Shown in pieces: positions 46,148 through 54,163 of a DNA stretch of 56,924 nt (the stretch's first letter is position 1; each line of letters opens with the position of its first letter). Origin of the DNA: Bacteroidales bacterium (GTDB lineage Bacteria; Bacteroidota; Bacteroidia; Bacteroidales; F082); NCBI GenBank assembly GCA_024400305.1, contig JAKSMX010000016.1:1-56924 (forward strand). Reading direction: 5' to 3'. The position numbers were made by a program, and so were the translations under genes. Below the pieces are notes generated by a model. That model was not told the DNA's origin, did not search any database, and saw only the letters and a list, made by a program, of their open reading frames with translations.

Positions 46148-47175
46148 TTCGCTTCCTCCGTTTTTTCTTGTTTGTTCAACTCTGTCTTCTCGTTTTTCTT
46201 CCTCGCTTTTTCTTCCTCCGCCTTGCGCTTCTCTTCTTCCTGGAAGAAAGCAAAAGTCTCCTCGACAAATTCGTTCACGTCCTTGAAAGCCTGCTCGTTC
46301 TGCGCCGCCGTCGGGTTCGCCTTCGCGAATTTCACAAAGTCGGCTGTGACGAGAGTGTCGCGGAATTTCTCAAATGCTCTCCCGTCGAAATTGATTGCCT
46401 TGACGGAACTGATGATTTCGTCGGATGTCATCTCTACGGCATCAATTCCAAACTGTCCTTCGAGATATTCACGTGCGATGCCTGTGACGTTTGTGTAATA
46501 TTCCTTGATGTTAGCCGTCTTCCATGCTTCCGTCGTCCTGACCTCGGCAAGCCGTTCTCTCGCAGTGACAATCGCAGGAATCGTCGGCTTCGGCTTCTCG
46601 GCCTTAACGGCAGATGTGACTTTCCTTTTCTTTCCGAGATAATACATCAGAGTGATTACACCCAAAGCTGCAATGATAATTGCCAAATATGGAACAATCT
46701 CCTTGAATGTGTAACCTTGTTTTATCACGCCCTTGATCGGGCGGAAAGCCTGTGTCGTGTCAACGGCGACGGTGTTCACGAAAAGCTCGATCTCGTCAGT
46801 GTAAAGCGTGTGGCGGATGCTGTCTTTGATGCTTTCCGCAAATGTGAGGCCGATTTCCGGAACGTAAACGTAGCCGGTGTCAAACGACGTCAAAGTCAGA
46901 TGCTGCGTCATCAGAACATCACTATTATTAATAGGTGTGGTCTCGACTTCGCCGACGTTTATAACCTCGATTGATTTGCTTAATGTGTCGCCATACTGCA
47001 TCCACTCGACATAATAGTCTTTTGGAATTGTCAGCGACAACTGATAATCAAAAGGTTGCCCGATTATGATGCTGTCAACGTCGGCAACGCCTTTGATGTT
47101 GACCTGTTGCGCAAAATTGCTGAAGCCTGCTGCCAACAGCGCAAAGAACAACGTTGTGAAAATTGTTTTCCTCAT
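46144..47175 (-). CDS. Conserved membrane protein between DUF58 and BatA
   Basis: 343 residues. Signal peptide (TLFFALLAAGFSNFA), an Ig-like periplasmic domain that resembles a short BatD repeat (VDSIIIGQPFDYQLSLTIPK), one membrane helix (YLAIIIAALGVITLMYYLG), and a cytoplasmic part rich in charged residues ending in a lysine/glutamate-rich tail (EEEKRKAEEEKARKKNEKTE). It overlaps both neighbours by 4 bp. A protein in this place is usual in Bacteroidota bat clusters but its job is unknown. Confidence 0.85.
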   Translation of the reverse strand: MRKTIFTTLFFALLAAGFSNFAQQVNIKGVADVDSIIIGQPFDYQLSLTIPKDYYVEWMQYGDTLSKSIEVINVGEVETTPINNSDVLMTQHLTLTSFDTGYVYVPEIGLTFAESIKDSIRHTLYTDEIELFVNTVAVDTTQAFRPIKGVIKQGYTFKEIVPYLAIIIAALGVITLMYYLGKKRKVTSAVKAEKPKPTIPAIVTARERLAEVRTTEAWKTANIKEYYTNVTGIAREYLEGQFGIDAVEMTSDEIISSVKAINFDGRAFEKFRDTLVTADFVKFAKANPTAAQNEQAFKDVNEFVEETFAFFQEEEKRKAEEEKARKKNEKTELNKQEKTEEAK

Positions 47176-48050
47176 TTTCTTGATTCTCTCCTCTTAAAAA
47201 GTTGCATCAACGGCTTGACGTAATCTTCATCGGTGTAAATCAATGTGTTGTCAATGCCGTTGTTGGCGAAAGTGTGGTTCAGCATCGTCGTTTCGTGCTG
47301 GACGTATTTCTGGTATGCTATGTTCCAGGCGTTTGTCGATGTGTCAACCCATCTTTCTTCTCCGGTCTCGCTGTCGCGGAATTTCACAAGTCCCATCTTC
47401 GGGATGATAAGCTCGCGTTTGTCGGTGATTCTCAACGAGATGAGGTCGTGCTTCCTTGCAGCGATCCTCAATTCCTGCTCGAAGGATTTGTTTGTCACGA
47501 AGTCGGAGATGAGAAATGCCGTTGTGCGTTTCTTGATGGCGCTTGTGAGGAATTTCAGTCCTTCGCCGATGTCGGTGCCTCTGTGCTGCGGCTTGAAAGT
47601 CACTATTTCGCTGATGATTCGGAGAATGTGGCTCGTGCCTTTCTTCGGCGGGATGAATTTCTCGATCTGGTCGCTGAAGAAGACGACACCGACCTTGTCG
47701 TTGTTCTGAATTGCAGAAAACGCCAGAACCGCCGCGACCTCGGCCGTGATGTCACGCTTGGTGGCGTCAACAGAACCGAAGTCGTTGGAGCCGGAAACGT
47801 CGATGAGCAACATCACCGTCATCTCGCGCTCTTCCTCGAAGATCTTCACAAAAGGCCTGTGGAAACGCGCTGTGACGTTCCAGTCGATGTTGCGGATGTC
47901 GTCACCGTATTGATATTCACGCACTTCGCTGAAAGTCATGCCGCGCCCCTTGAACGCACTGTGGTACTGCCCCGAAAAGATATGGTTGCTCAACCCGCGC
48001 GTCTTTATCTCGATTTTCCTGACCTTCTTGAATAAATCAGTCGTTTCCAT
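47172..48050 (-). CDS. DUF58-domain protein
   Basis: 292 residues of the DUF58 family, with YQYGDDIRNIDWNVTARFHRPFVKIFEEER pattern (split at residues 47-76) and a VWA-like DVSGSNDFGS motif. These cytoplasmic proteins always accompany MoxR ATPases and probably link them to VWA partners. 4-bp overlap with the next gene; 50 bp from moxR, filled by an ACTTT array. Confidence 0.9.
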   Translation of the reverse strand: METTDLFKKVRKIEIKTRGLSNHIFSGQYHSAFKGRGMTFSEVREYQYGDDIRNIDWNVTARFHRPFVKIFEEEREMTVMLLIDVSGSNDFGSVDATKRDITAEVAAVLAFSAIQNNDKVGVVFFSDQIEKFIPPKKGTSHILRIISEIVTFKPQHRGTDIGEGLKFLTSAIKKRTTAFLISDFVTNKSFEQELRIAARKHDLISLRITDKRELIIPKMGLVKFRDSETGEERWVDTSTNAWNIAYQKYVQHETTMLNHTFANNGIDNTLIYTDEDYVKPLMQLFKRRESRK

Positions 48051-48051
48051 T

Positions 48052-48095
48052 CGACTTTATAACTTTAAAAACTTTATAACTTTCAACTTTATAAT
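48052..48095. repeat. ACTTT-word array, moxR/DUF58 junction
   Basis: ACTTTATAACTTTAAAAAC and ACTTTATAACTTTCAAC words; almost all of the intergenic gap. Confidence 0.65.
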
Positions 48096-48100
48096 TCTGA

Positions 48101-49093
48101 TTACGGCACTTCAACGATGTTCAAAATCTCGTTGATGATCTCTTCCGTAGTGATGTTCTCGGCTTCGGCCTCGTATGTTAGTCCGATGCGGTGACGCAAG
48201 ACATCCGGCGCGACGGCGCGGACATCTTCCGGGATGACGTAGCCGCGGCGTTTGATGAACGCGTATGCCTTTGACGCCAACGCCAGGTTGATTGATGCAC
48301 GCGGTGAGCCGCCGTAACTGATCATGCCGGCGAACTTGTTGAGCTTGAAATCGTTGGGATAACGTGAGGCGAAAACGATGTCGGTGATGTAATTCTCGAT
48401 TTTCTCGTCAAGATAGACCTCGCGGCAGACCTTCCTCGCGTTAAGTATCTCTTTCGTTGAGGTCACTTTCCTCACTTCAGGATACTCCTTATTAATATTC
48501 TGTCTTAAAATGATTTTCTCTTCGTCTTTCTTCGGGTAATCTATGACGACTTTCAGCATGAAACGGTCAACCTGCGCTTCCGGAAGCGGATATGTCCCCT
48601 CCTGCTCAATCGGGTTCTGGGTCGCCATGACCAAAAACGGATCCGGCAAGGCGAAAGTGCTCTCTCCGATTGTCACCTGATGCTCCTGCATTGCTTCGAG
48701 CAACGCACTCTGTACTTTCGCGGGTGAACGGTTTATCTCATCCGCCAGCACGAAATTAGCGAAAACCGGGCCTCTCCTCGTGATGAATTCTTCGCTCTTC
48801 TGACTGTATATCATTGTTCCGATAAGGTCGGCAGGCAGAAGGTCAGGAGTGAACTGTATGCGGCTGAAATCTGCATCAACAATGCTTGCAAGCGTCTTGA
48901 TGGCCAATGTCTTCGCCAATCCCGGAACACCTTCAAGCAGGATGTGACCATTTGATAATAAACCAATTAGCAAGCGCTCCGTCATCTGCTTCTGACCGAT
49001 GATGACCTTGCTCATTTCCATGTTTATCAAGTCGATAAACTGACTCTCCCTCTGAATTTTTTCGTTTAATTCACGAATATCTGTCTCAATCAT
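48101..49093 (-). CDS. MoxR-family AAA+ ATPase
   Basis: 330 residues. Walker A GVPGLAKTLA (K and T in the P-loop), Walker B LADEINRS, sensor 1 TQNPIEQEGTYPLPEAQVDRF (split) and SYGGSPRASINL are the MoxR signatures. First gene of the bat operon, with a good promoter. MoxR ATPases act as chaperones for VWA-domain proteins such as BatA and BatB. Confidence 0.95.
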   Translation of the reverse strand: MIETDIRELNEKIQRESQFIDLINMEMSKVIIGQKQMTERLLIGLLSNGHILLEGVPGLAKTLAIKTLASIVDADFSRIQFTPDLLPADLIGTMIYSQKSEEFITRRGPVFANFVLADEINRSPAKVQSALLEAMQEHQVTIGESTFALPDPFLVMATQNPIEQEGTYPLPEAQVDRFMLKVVIDYPKKDEEKIILRQNINKEYPEVRKVTSTKEILNARKVCREVYLDEKIENYITDIVFASRYPNDFKLNKFAGMISYGGSPRASINLALASKAYAFIKRRGYVIPEDVRAVAPDVLRHRIGLTYEAEAENITTEEIINEILNIVEVP

Positions 49094-49136
49094 TTTAGTG
49101 ATTTTTTAAAACTTTTCTATATTAACAACAAAACTG

Positions 49137-49167
49137 CAAAAATATTGTAAAAAATTGAATGTTCAAA
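49137..49167 (-). promoter_or_regulatory. Promoter of the moxR-bat operon
   Basis: Minus strand TTTG (complement of 49164-49167), 19-bp spacer, TATTTTTG (complement of 49137-49144); leader of about 37 bp. The -33 box directly abuts the terminator of the sigma-factor gene. Confidence 0.8.
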
Positions 49168-49203
49168 CAAAAAAATGGGATTTGAAAATAAATTCAAATC
49201 CCA
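49168..49203 (-). terminator. Intrinsic terminator of the ECF sigma gene
   Basis: Perfect 11-bp stem (49176-49186 with 49193-49203, GGGATTTG core) followed on the minus strand by a run of T (complement of 49168-49175). Confidence 0.85.
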
Positions 49204-49229
49204 AAATCAAGAGTCTGCGTCAAGAGGTT

Positions 49230-49736
49230 TTACGCCTCGAATTCTTTCATATTCTCCATGAGTTTTTTTCTTGAGTAGAAAATCCTGCTTTTCACAGTGC
49301 CAATCGTAAGATTCAGAGCATCAGCGATTTCCTTGTACTTGAAACCATCGTTGTACATGTCGAACGGCTTCCTGAAATCAGCGTCAAGATTGTTGATGCC
49401 ATTCTCGAGTTCCTTGGCGTTCAGCATCGATTCGGGGTCGGTGTCGCTGTGCGAATTGCTGATGTTCAGATAGTACAGGTCGTCGGTCTGGTCGATGATG
49501 GTGTTTTCTTTTTTCATCCTCCGGTAGTTGTTGATGAAGATGTTCTTCATGATGGTGTAAAGCCATGCCTTGAAATTGTTCTGGTTCACGAATTTTTCGC
49601 GGTGAATCAAAGCTTTCAGGAATGTTTCCTGCGTGAGGTCTTTCGCGTCATCAAGGTTGCCTGTGAGCTGGCGGGCGTAGCCTTCGAGAAATCTCTGCTG
49701 CCCGACCAAATTGGTGCTGAATTCTAATGCTGTCAT
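49230..49736 (-). CDS. ECF-type RNA polymerase sigma factor
   Basis: 168 residues: region 2 (DDAKDLTQETFLKAL, AWLYTIMKNIFINNYRR) and region 4 (YKEIADALNLTIGTVKSRIFYSRKKL). No anti-sigma gene follows; the next gene is moxR with its own promoter. The promoter on the minus strand reads TTG-N19-TAGTTTTG (49786-49815). Target genes unknown; such orphan ECF factors are common in Bacteroidota. Confidence 0.93.
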   Translation of the reverse strand: MTALEFSTNLVGQQRFLEGYARQLTGNLDDAKDLTQETFLKALIHREKFVNQNNFKAWLYTIMKNIFINNYRRMKKENTIIDQTDDLYYLNISNSHSDTDPESMLNAKELENGINNLDADFRKPFDMYNDGFKYKEIADALNLTIGTVKSRIFYSRKKLMENMKEFEA

Positions 49737-49785
49737 TGTCGTTGTTTTTTGTTGGTTGATTGTTGTTTGTTTGTTGTTTCGAATG

Positions 49786-49815
49786 CAAAACTATTATGGT
49801 GGTCGTTTTTGTCAA
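49786..49815 (-). promoter_or_regulatory. Promoter of the ECF sigma gene
   Basis: TTG (complement of 49813-49815), 19-bp spacer, TAGTTTTG (complement of 49786-49793). The leader contains TTGTT repeats (49740-49780). Confidence 0.65.
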
Positions 49816-49902
49816 GAATTTTTTTTGTTTTTTACAATGTGAAAATACAAATCATTGATATATAAATGTTTGTGATTGAAAAATTTTTTAAGTAATTTTT
49901 GA

Positions 49903-49974
49903 AAGTAAACGGATAGAAAAATAAAGTAAACGGTATTAAAAAACAAGATAACGGTAAAATTATTAAGATAAAGG
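49903..49974 (+). repeat. Four direct repeats spaced 21, 21 and 20 bp
   Basis: AAGTAAACGG at 49903 and 49924, AAGATAACGG at 49945, AAGATAAAGG at 49965. Spacing is two helical turns each time, so all four lie on one DNA face. They occupy the 336-bp gap between the divergent sigma and kdsC genes, about 100-170 bp upstream of kdsC. Probably a protein-binding array or a phased bend. The rest of the gap is AT-rich with a TATTTTCG box at 50039-50046. Confidence 0.75.
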
Positions 49975-50072
49975 TTTGGTATAAAAGTTTGATGGAAATA
50001 AAATTCAGCGCGGAATCTATGTGTTTGAATTTTTTTTGTATTTTCGTAATTTAAATTTTAAAAGGATAACAA

Positions 50073-50597
50073 ATGAAAAATTATAGGGAACTTTTGAAGA
50101 ATGTGACAACCTTTATCTTTGATTATGATGGTGTTATGACGCAAGGTGACGTGTTGGTGCTTCCTGACGGTGAAGCATTGCGGATGACAAATGTAAAAGA
50201 CGGATTCGCTCTTCAGCTTGCAGTGAGGATGGGTTATAACGTCGCCGTTATCTCAGGCGGTTACGCCAAGTCAATGGAACAACGGATGAAAGCCCTCGGT
50301 GTCAAGGACGTTTTTCTTCATATCCCAAACAAAATCATTAAGTTGGATGAGTATATGAAAGAACGTGGATTGACAAAGGAAGAGATTGTTTACATGGGCG
50401 ACGACATTCCCGATTACCCTGTGATGCAGAAAGTCGGCGTGCCGGTGTGCCCCGCCGATGCCGCCGAGGAAATCAAGCAGATCAGCGTTTATGTCAGTCA
50501 CCAGAACGGAGGGAAAGGCGCTGTCCGCGACATCATCGAACAGGTGATGAAAGCGCAGGACAAATGGATGAAGGATTTCGAAATACATATCTGGTAG
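50073..50597 (+). CDS. kdsC: 3-deoxy-D-manno-octulosonate 8-phosphate phosphatase (KdsC, HAD family)
   Basis: 174 residues. HAD motif I FDYDGVMTQG (DxD), NVKDGFALQLAVRMGYNVAVISGG (pattern around residues 42-65), MGDDIPDYPVM (motif IV), then CPADAAEEIKQ and GGKGAVRDIIE, all as in KdsC. It frees Kdo for LPS. Opens a run of six plus-strand genes with gaps of 3 bp or less, or overlaps, up to lpxB. Confidence 0.92.
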   Translation: MKNYRELLKNVTTFIFDYDGVMTQGDVLVLPDGEALRMTNVKDGFALQLAVRMGYNVAVISGGYAKSMEQRMKALGVKDVFLHIPNKIIKLDEYMKERGLTKEEIVYMGDDIPDYPVMQKVGVPVCPADAAEEIKQISVYVSHQNGGKGAVRDIIEQVMKAQDKWMKDFEIHIW

Positions 50598-50600
50598 ATT

Positions 50601-51542
50601 ATGAAGAAGATAGGTTCGTTTTTTAAGTTGGTCCGTTGGCCGAATTTGCTCATTACGGCTCTGATGATGTGCCTTGTATTTCATTGCATTATGATGATGC
50701 AAAGCACGGTCTCATTCACATTGCTGGTCATCTCAATGGTTTTTATCGTTGCCGGCGGCTATGTCATAAACGACATCTTCGACATGGAAACCGATGCCAT
50801 CAACAAACCGAAAAAGCTGATTGTCGGGAAAGTGTTTTCTGAAAAACAATGCGGCGTTTTTTATTGGACGTTGACAATCATCGGATTGTGCTGCGGATTG
50901 GCATCGACAATCATAGCTCTCGGCTCGAAATTCTACTTGGTTTTTTTATGTCTGCTGTTACTGTCAGGGATTTTGTATTCTTATTCGAGTACATACAAGA
51001 AAAAATTCCTGATAGGCAACATAATTGTTTCATTGTCAGTGGCTTTCGTGGTATTTCTGCCGTGGCTTTTCGTGATGCTCTATATGTCGGGAAACCCGCT
51101 TTTGTTTCGTGTAAACGAAGATTTGATGACTGCATCGCTTCGTATTGTGTTGTTTTACACGGGATTTGCATTCCTGACGACATTGATTCGCGAAATTGTC
51201 AAGGATATGGAAGACATGGATGGCGACGGCAGGACTCATTGCCGTACGATTCCAGTGGTCATGGGATTAAAGAAAACGTCAATTATAGTTATGGTTCTTC
51301 TGTTTTTGATGTCCGGGACTATATTCAGCTTTGAGAATTTTTTTGAAAATATTAGTGATATTAGGACTCCGATAATTTTGATTGAAGTAATGAAATATAT
51401 GTTTATAGGTTTCATGGCGGCTTTTATGACAACAGTGACGCAAAAACCAGCTAAACCTGAAAAGACATATCATATTGTTTCTATTTTATTGAAAATCACA
51501 ATGTTAATTGGAGTGTTGACAATGATTTTTATTAATCTATAA
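50601..51542 (+). CDS. UbiA-family prenyltransferase
   Basis: 313 residues, eight to nine membrane helices. First aspartate motif NDIFDMETD and second DMEDMDGD; both bind the prenyl diphosphate through Mg2+. In Bacteroidota this position is held by proteins labelled geranylgeranylglycerol-phosphate geranylgeranyltransferase. The true product is not known; it could be an ether-lipid or quinone-like lipid. It starts 3 bp after kdsC. Confidence 0.88.
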   Translation: MKKIGSFFKLVRWPNLLITALMMCLVFHCIMMMQSTVSFTLLVISMVFIVAGGYVINDIFDMETDAINKPKKLIVGKVFSEKQCGVFYWTLTIIGLCCGLASTIIALGSKFYLVFLCLLLLSGILYSYSSTYKKKFLIGNIIVSLSVAFVVFLPWLFVMLYMSGNPLLFRVNEDLMTASLRIVLFYTGFAFLTTLIREIVKDMEDMDGDGRTHCRTIPVVMGLKKTSIIVMVLLFLMSGTIFSFENFFENISDIRTPIILIEVMKYMFIGFMAAFMTTVTQKPAKPEKTYHIVSILLKITMLIGVLTMIFINL

Positions 51543-51543
51543 A

Positions 51544-52134
51544 ATGAATCAAATGTTGGATAACTTAAAGAAATATAATATCGTACTCGCTTCAAAATCA
51601 CCGCGTAGGCAGGAACTTTTGAAAGGGATAGGAATCGAATTTTCAATTTTGACAAAAGACGTTGACGAAGGCTATCCTTCAAGATTGCCATTGGCAGATG
51701 TCGCGCCGTTCTTGAGCTTGAAAAAAGCGAAAGCGTTTGAAAACCACGAACTTCCTGAAAACTATATGGTGATTACAGCCGACACCGTCGTGATTGCGGA
51801 AAACGAAATTTTAGGGAAACCGAAGGATAAGGAAGACGCATTCAGAATGTTGAAACTGCTGTCTGGAAAGACGCATCGTGTCGTGACAGGCGTGACGGTT
51901 CACACAAAAGAAACGTCAAAAACATTTTCGGTGACATCGAAAGTGACATTTGATGAGCTTGACAATCAAGAGATTGAATATTACATTGACAATTATAAAC
52001 CTTACGACAAGGCGGGTGCTTACGGCATTCAGGAATGGATCGGCTATGTCGGGGTCTGCGGCGTCGAAGGATCATATTTTAATGTGATGGGGCTTCCGAC
52101 ACATAAATTATATGAGGTGTTGAAAAAGTTTTGA
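51544..52134 (+). CDS. maf: Maf-family nucleotide pyrophosphatase
   Basis: 196 residues. NIVLASKSPRRQELLKGIG at the N-terminus, ITADTVVIAENEILGKPKD, and KPYDKAGAYGIQEW are the family motifs. Maf proteins hydrolyse modified or canonical NTPs (dTTP, UTP, m7GTP types). The start is 1 bp after the UbiA stop codon. Confidence 0.93.
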   Translation: MNQMLDNLKKYNIVLASKSPRRQELLKGIGIEFSILTKDVDEGYPSRLPLADVAPFLSLKKAKAFENHELPENYMVITADTVVIAENEILGKPKDKEDAFRMLKLLSGKTHRVVTGVTVHTKETSKTFSVTSKVTFDELDNQEIEYYIDNYKPYDKAGAYGIQEWIGYVGVCGVEGSYFNVMGLPTHKLYEVLKKF

Positions 52135-52136
52135 AT

Positions 52137-52904
52137 ATGAAAAATAAACCGAGAATATTAATCGCGAATGACGATGGCTTTCAAGCCAAGGGCTTGAGAA
52201 AACTGACGGATTTGATGCGTCAGATTGGTGAAGTCATGGTCATTTCAACAGAACAGCCGATGTCGGCTCAGTCGCATTCAATGACAATTCGTGAACCGTT
52301 GAGAGTCAATCTGTTGGAAAAAGATGTTGATTATGTCAAGTATGTCTGCAATGGTCGTCCGGTTGACTGTGTTAAGATAGGTTATCAATATTTTATGAGT
52401 GAAAAACCCGACATTGTCGTCTCGGGGATAAATCATGGCTCTAACGCTTCGACCAATGTGGTTTATTCGGGTACGATGGCGGCTGTCATTGAGGCTTGCA
52501 TGAATGGCATTCCTGCTGTCGGTTTCAGTCTTGACTGCTACGACCCAGATGCCTGTTTCGACCATCTCGACAATTATATTATCGGTTTTACGAAAAAAGT
52601 CCTTGATGAGGGTCTGCCTGATGGCGTATGCCTGAATGTCAATTTCCCTGCATTTTCTGAAGAAGGTATTAAGGGAATAAAAATATGTCAGCAGGCGAAG
52701 GCACGCTGGTCGGAGAAATATGAACGCCGTGTTGACCCTTTCGGCCGCGACTATTTCTGGCTTACCGGCGAGTTCATCGAGCAGGATTCTGAAGAAAATA
52801 CGGATGTTAAGGCGTTGAACAACAACTATGTTTCAGTTGTTCCGATTCAGTACGACTGGACAGCATATAATGTCATCGACAAATTTAAAACGTGGGAGAT
52901 ATGA
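52137..52904 (+). CDS. surE: 5'/3'-nucleotidase SurE
   Basis: 255 residues from MKNKPRILIANDDGF; the preceding TTG overlaps the maf stop and is less likely. ANDDG metal-binding motif, VVSGINHGSNASTNVVYSGTMAAV region and LNVNFP match SurE, a survival-phase phosphatase. The stop overlaps the lpxB start (ATGA). Confidence 0.94.
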   Translation: MKNKPRILIANDDGFQAKGLRKLTDLMRQIGEVMVISTEQPMSAQSHSMTIREPLRVNLLEKDVDYVKYVCNGRPVDCVKIGYQYFMSEKPDIVVSGINHGSNASTNVVYSGTMAAVIEACMNGIPAVGFSLDCYDPDACFDHLDNYIIGFTKKVLDEGLPDGVCLNVNFPAFSEEGIKGIKICQQAKARWSEKYERRVDPFGRDYFWLTGEFIEQDSEENTDVKALNNNYVSVVPIQYDWTAYNVIDKFKTWEI

Positions 52905-54019
52905 GGTACTATATAATTGCAGGTGAAGCTTCCGGAGATTTACATGGTTCGAATCTCGTGGCATCTATCAGGAGAAAAGACCCGGATGCGAAAATTCGTG
53001 CGTGGGGCGGTGAAAAAATGCGGAAAAACGGTGCAAACGTGGTGAAGAATTATCATGATTTGGCGTTCATGGGCTTCGTGGAAGTGTTAATGAATCTTAA
53101 CACTATCTTAAAAAATTTTAACATTTGCAAGAAAGACATTAAGCAATTTAATCCTGATGCCATCATTCTCATCGATTACCCTGGTTTTAATCTGAATATC
53201 GCAAAATGGGCGCATAAAAAAGGGTATAAGGTGTTTTATTACATCTCACCTCAGGTTTGGGCATGGAAACGCCGCCGTGTGTATAAAATAAGGAGGGTGG
53301 TTGACAAGATGCTTTGCATTCTTCCTTTCGAAAAGAAATTTTTTGATGGATATAATGTTGATTGTCAATATGTTGGACATCCTTTGCTTGATGAAATATC
53401 AAAAGTTGTTCCCGTTGATAGAGATAAATTCTTTAAGTCAAACCGTCTGAATCCAAAAAAGGAGATTATTGCGTTGCTCCCTGGCAGCCGCAAGCAGGAA
53501 GTAGGCAGAATGCTTGAAGTTATGCTGAAGGTTGTCAAACAATATCCTGATTATCAATTTGTTGTTGGATGCGCTCCGTCGCTTCCAGTGAGTTATTATA
53601 AGAAAATAATTGGTGACAGAGCGAATGTGCGTTTAGTGGTGAACAGAACGTACCAATTGCTGCAGTTGGCAAGTGCAGCACTCGTAACATCAGGAACTGC
53701 AACGTTGGAGACTGCGCTTTTTGATGTCCCGGAAGTTGTCTGCTATAAGGCAAATAGAATTTCATATCTAATCGCTAAACGTTTGGCGAAGATTAAATTT
53801 ATCTGTTTGGTGAATTTGATTATGGACAGATTGGTTGTCAAAGAGTTAATTCAAGATGATCTGACCCCTGAAAACATCAAGGAAGAGCTGGACAGCTTGC
53901 TTAAGAACCATAAACGCCAACGTAAACTGCTCGAAGATTATGAGGAATTGAAGATGGTTTTAGGTAATGCCGGAGCTTCTGACAAGGCCGCTGAAGCAAT
54001 CATTTCAAATGTAAAATAA
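52901..54019 (+). CDS. lpxB: Lipid-A-disaccharide synthase
   Basis: 372 residues from MRYYIIAGEASGDLHGSNL, the LpxB N-terminus; the ATG overlaps the surE stop by 4 bases. Further motifs: GFVEVLMNL, LIDYPGFNLNIA, YYISPQVWAWKRRRV, YVGHPLLDE, LLPGSRKQEV, TSGTATLETAL. It condenses lipid X with UDP-diacyl-glucosamine at the inner membrane, a lipid A step. Downstream is a 16-bp palindrome and a possible terminator. Confidence 0.96.
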   Translation: MRYYIIAGEASGDLHGSNLVASIRRKDPDAKIRAWGGEKMRKNGANVVKNYHDLAFMGFVEVLMNLNTILKNFNICKKDIKQFNPDAIILIDYPGFNLNIAKWAHKKGYKVFYYISPQVWAWKRRRVYKIRRVVDKMLCILPFEKKFFDGYNVDCQYVGHPLLDEISKVVPVDRDKFFKSNRLNPKKEIIALLPGSRKQEVGRMLEVMLKVVKQYPDYQFVVGCAPSLPVSYYKKIIGDRANVRLVVNRTYQLLQLASAALVTSGTATLETALFDVPEVVCYKANRISYLIAKRLAKIKFICLVNLIMDRLVVKELIQDDLTPENIKEELDSLLKNHKRQRKLLEDYEELKMVLGNAGASDKAAEAIISNVK

Positions 54020-54020
54020 A

Positions 54021-54036
54021 TTTACAAATTTGTAAA
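54021..54036. promoter_or_regulatory. 16-bp perfect palindrome
   Basis: TTTACAAATTTGTAAA, 1 bp after the lpxB stop codon. No loop is present, so it looks like a binding site more than a terminator. Part of the 144-bp gap before comEC. Confidence 0.5.
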
Positions 54037-54061
54037 TAAATTTTAATAATCGGGTGTTTTC

Positions 54062-54088
54062 AAATCGATGAAGACATCTGATTTTTCT
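54062..54088 (+). terminator. Possible terminator after lpxB
   Basis: AAATCGATG and CATCTGATTT pair with one bulge, followed by T4CT3. Modest strength. The comEC start follows after a weak TAACTTGC box. Confidence 0.45.
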
Positions 54089-54163
54089 TTGAAAATCAAT
54101 AAAATAAATGTTTTTCATATTGAAATTATTCGTAACTTGCACGCCGGTTTCTGACATGCAAAT

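Noticed and set aside
47202-48035. 277-codon plus-strand frame opposite the DUF58 gene
   Set aside because: DUF58 protein on the minus strand has clear motifs and operon overlaps; the plus frame does not.
49903-49974. Short CRISPR array
   Set aside because: Repeats of 10 bp with 10-11-bp spacers are far too short, are degenerate, and no cas gene is present.
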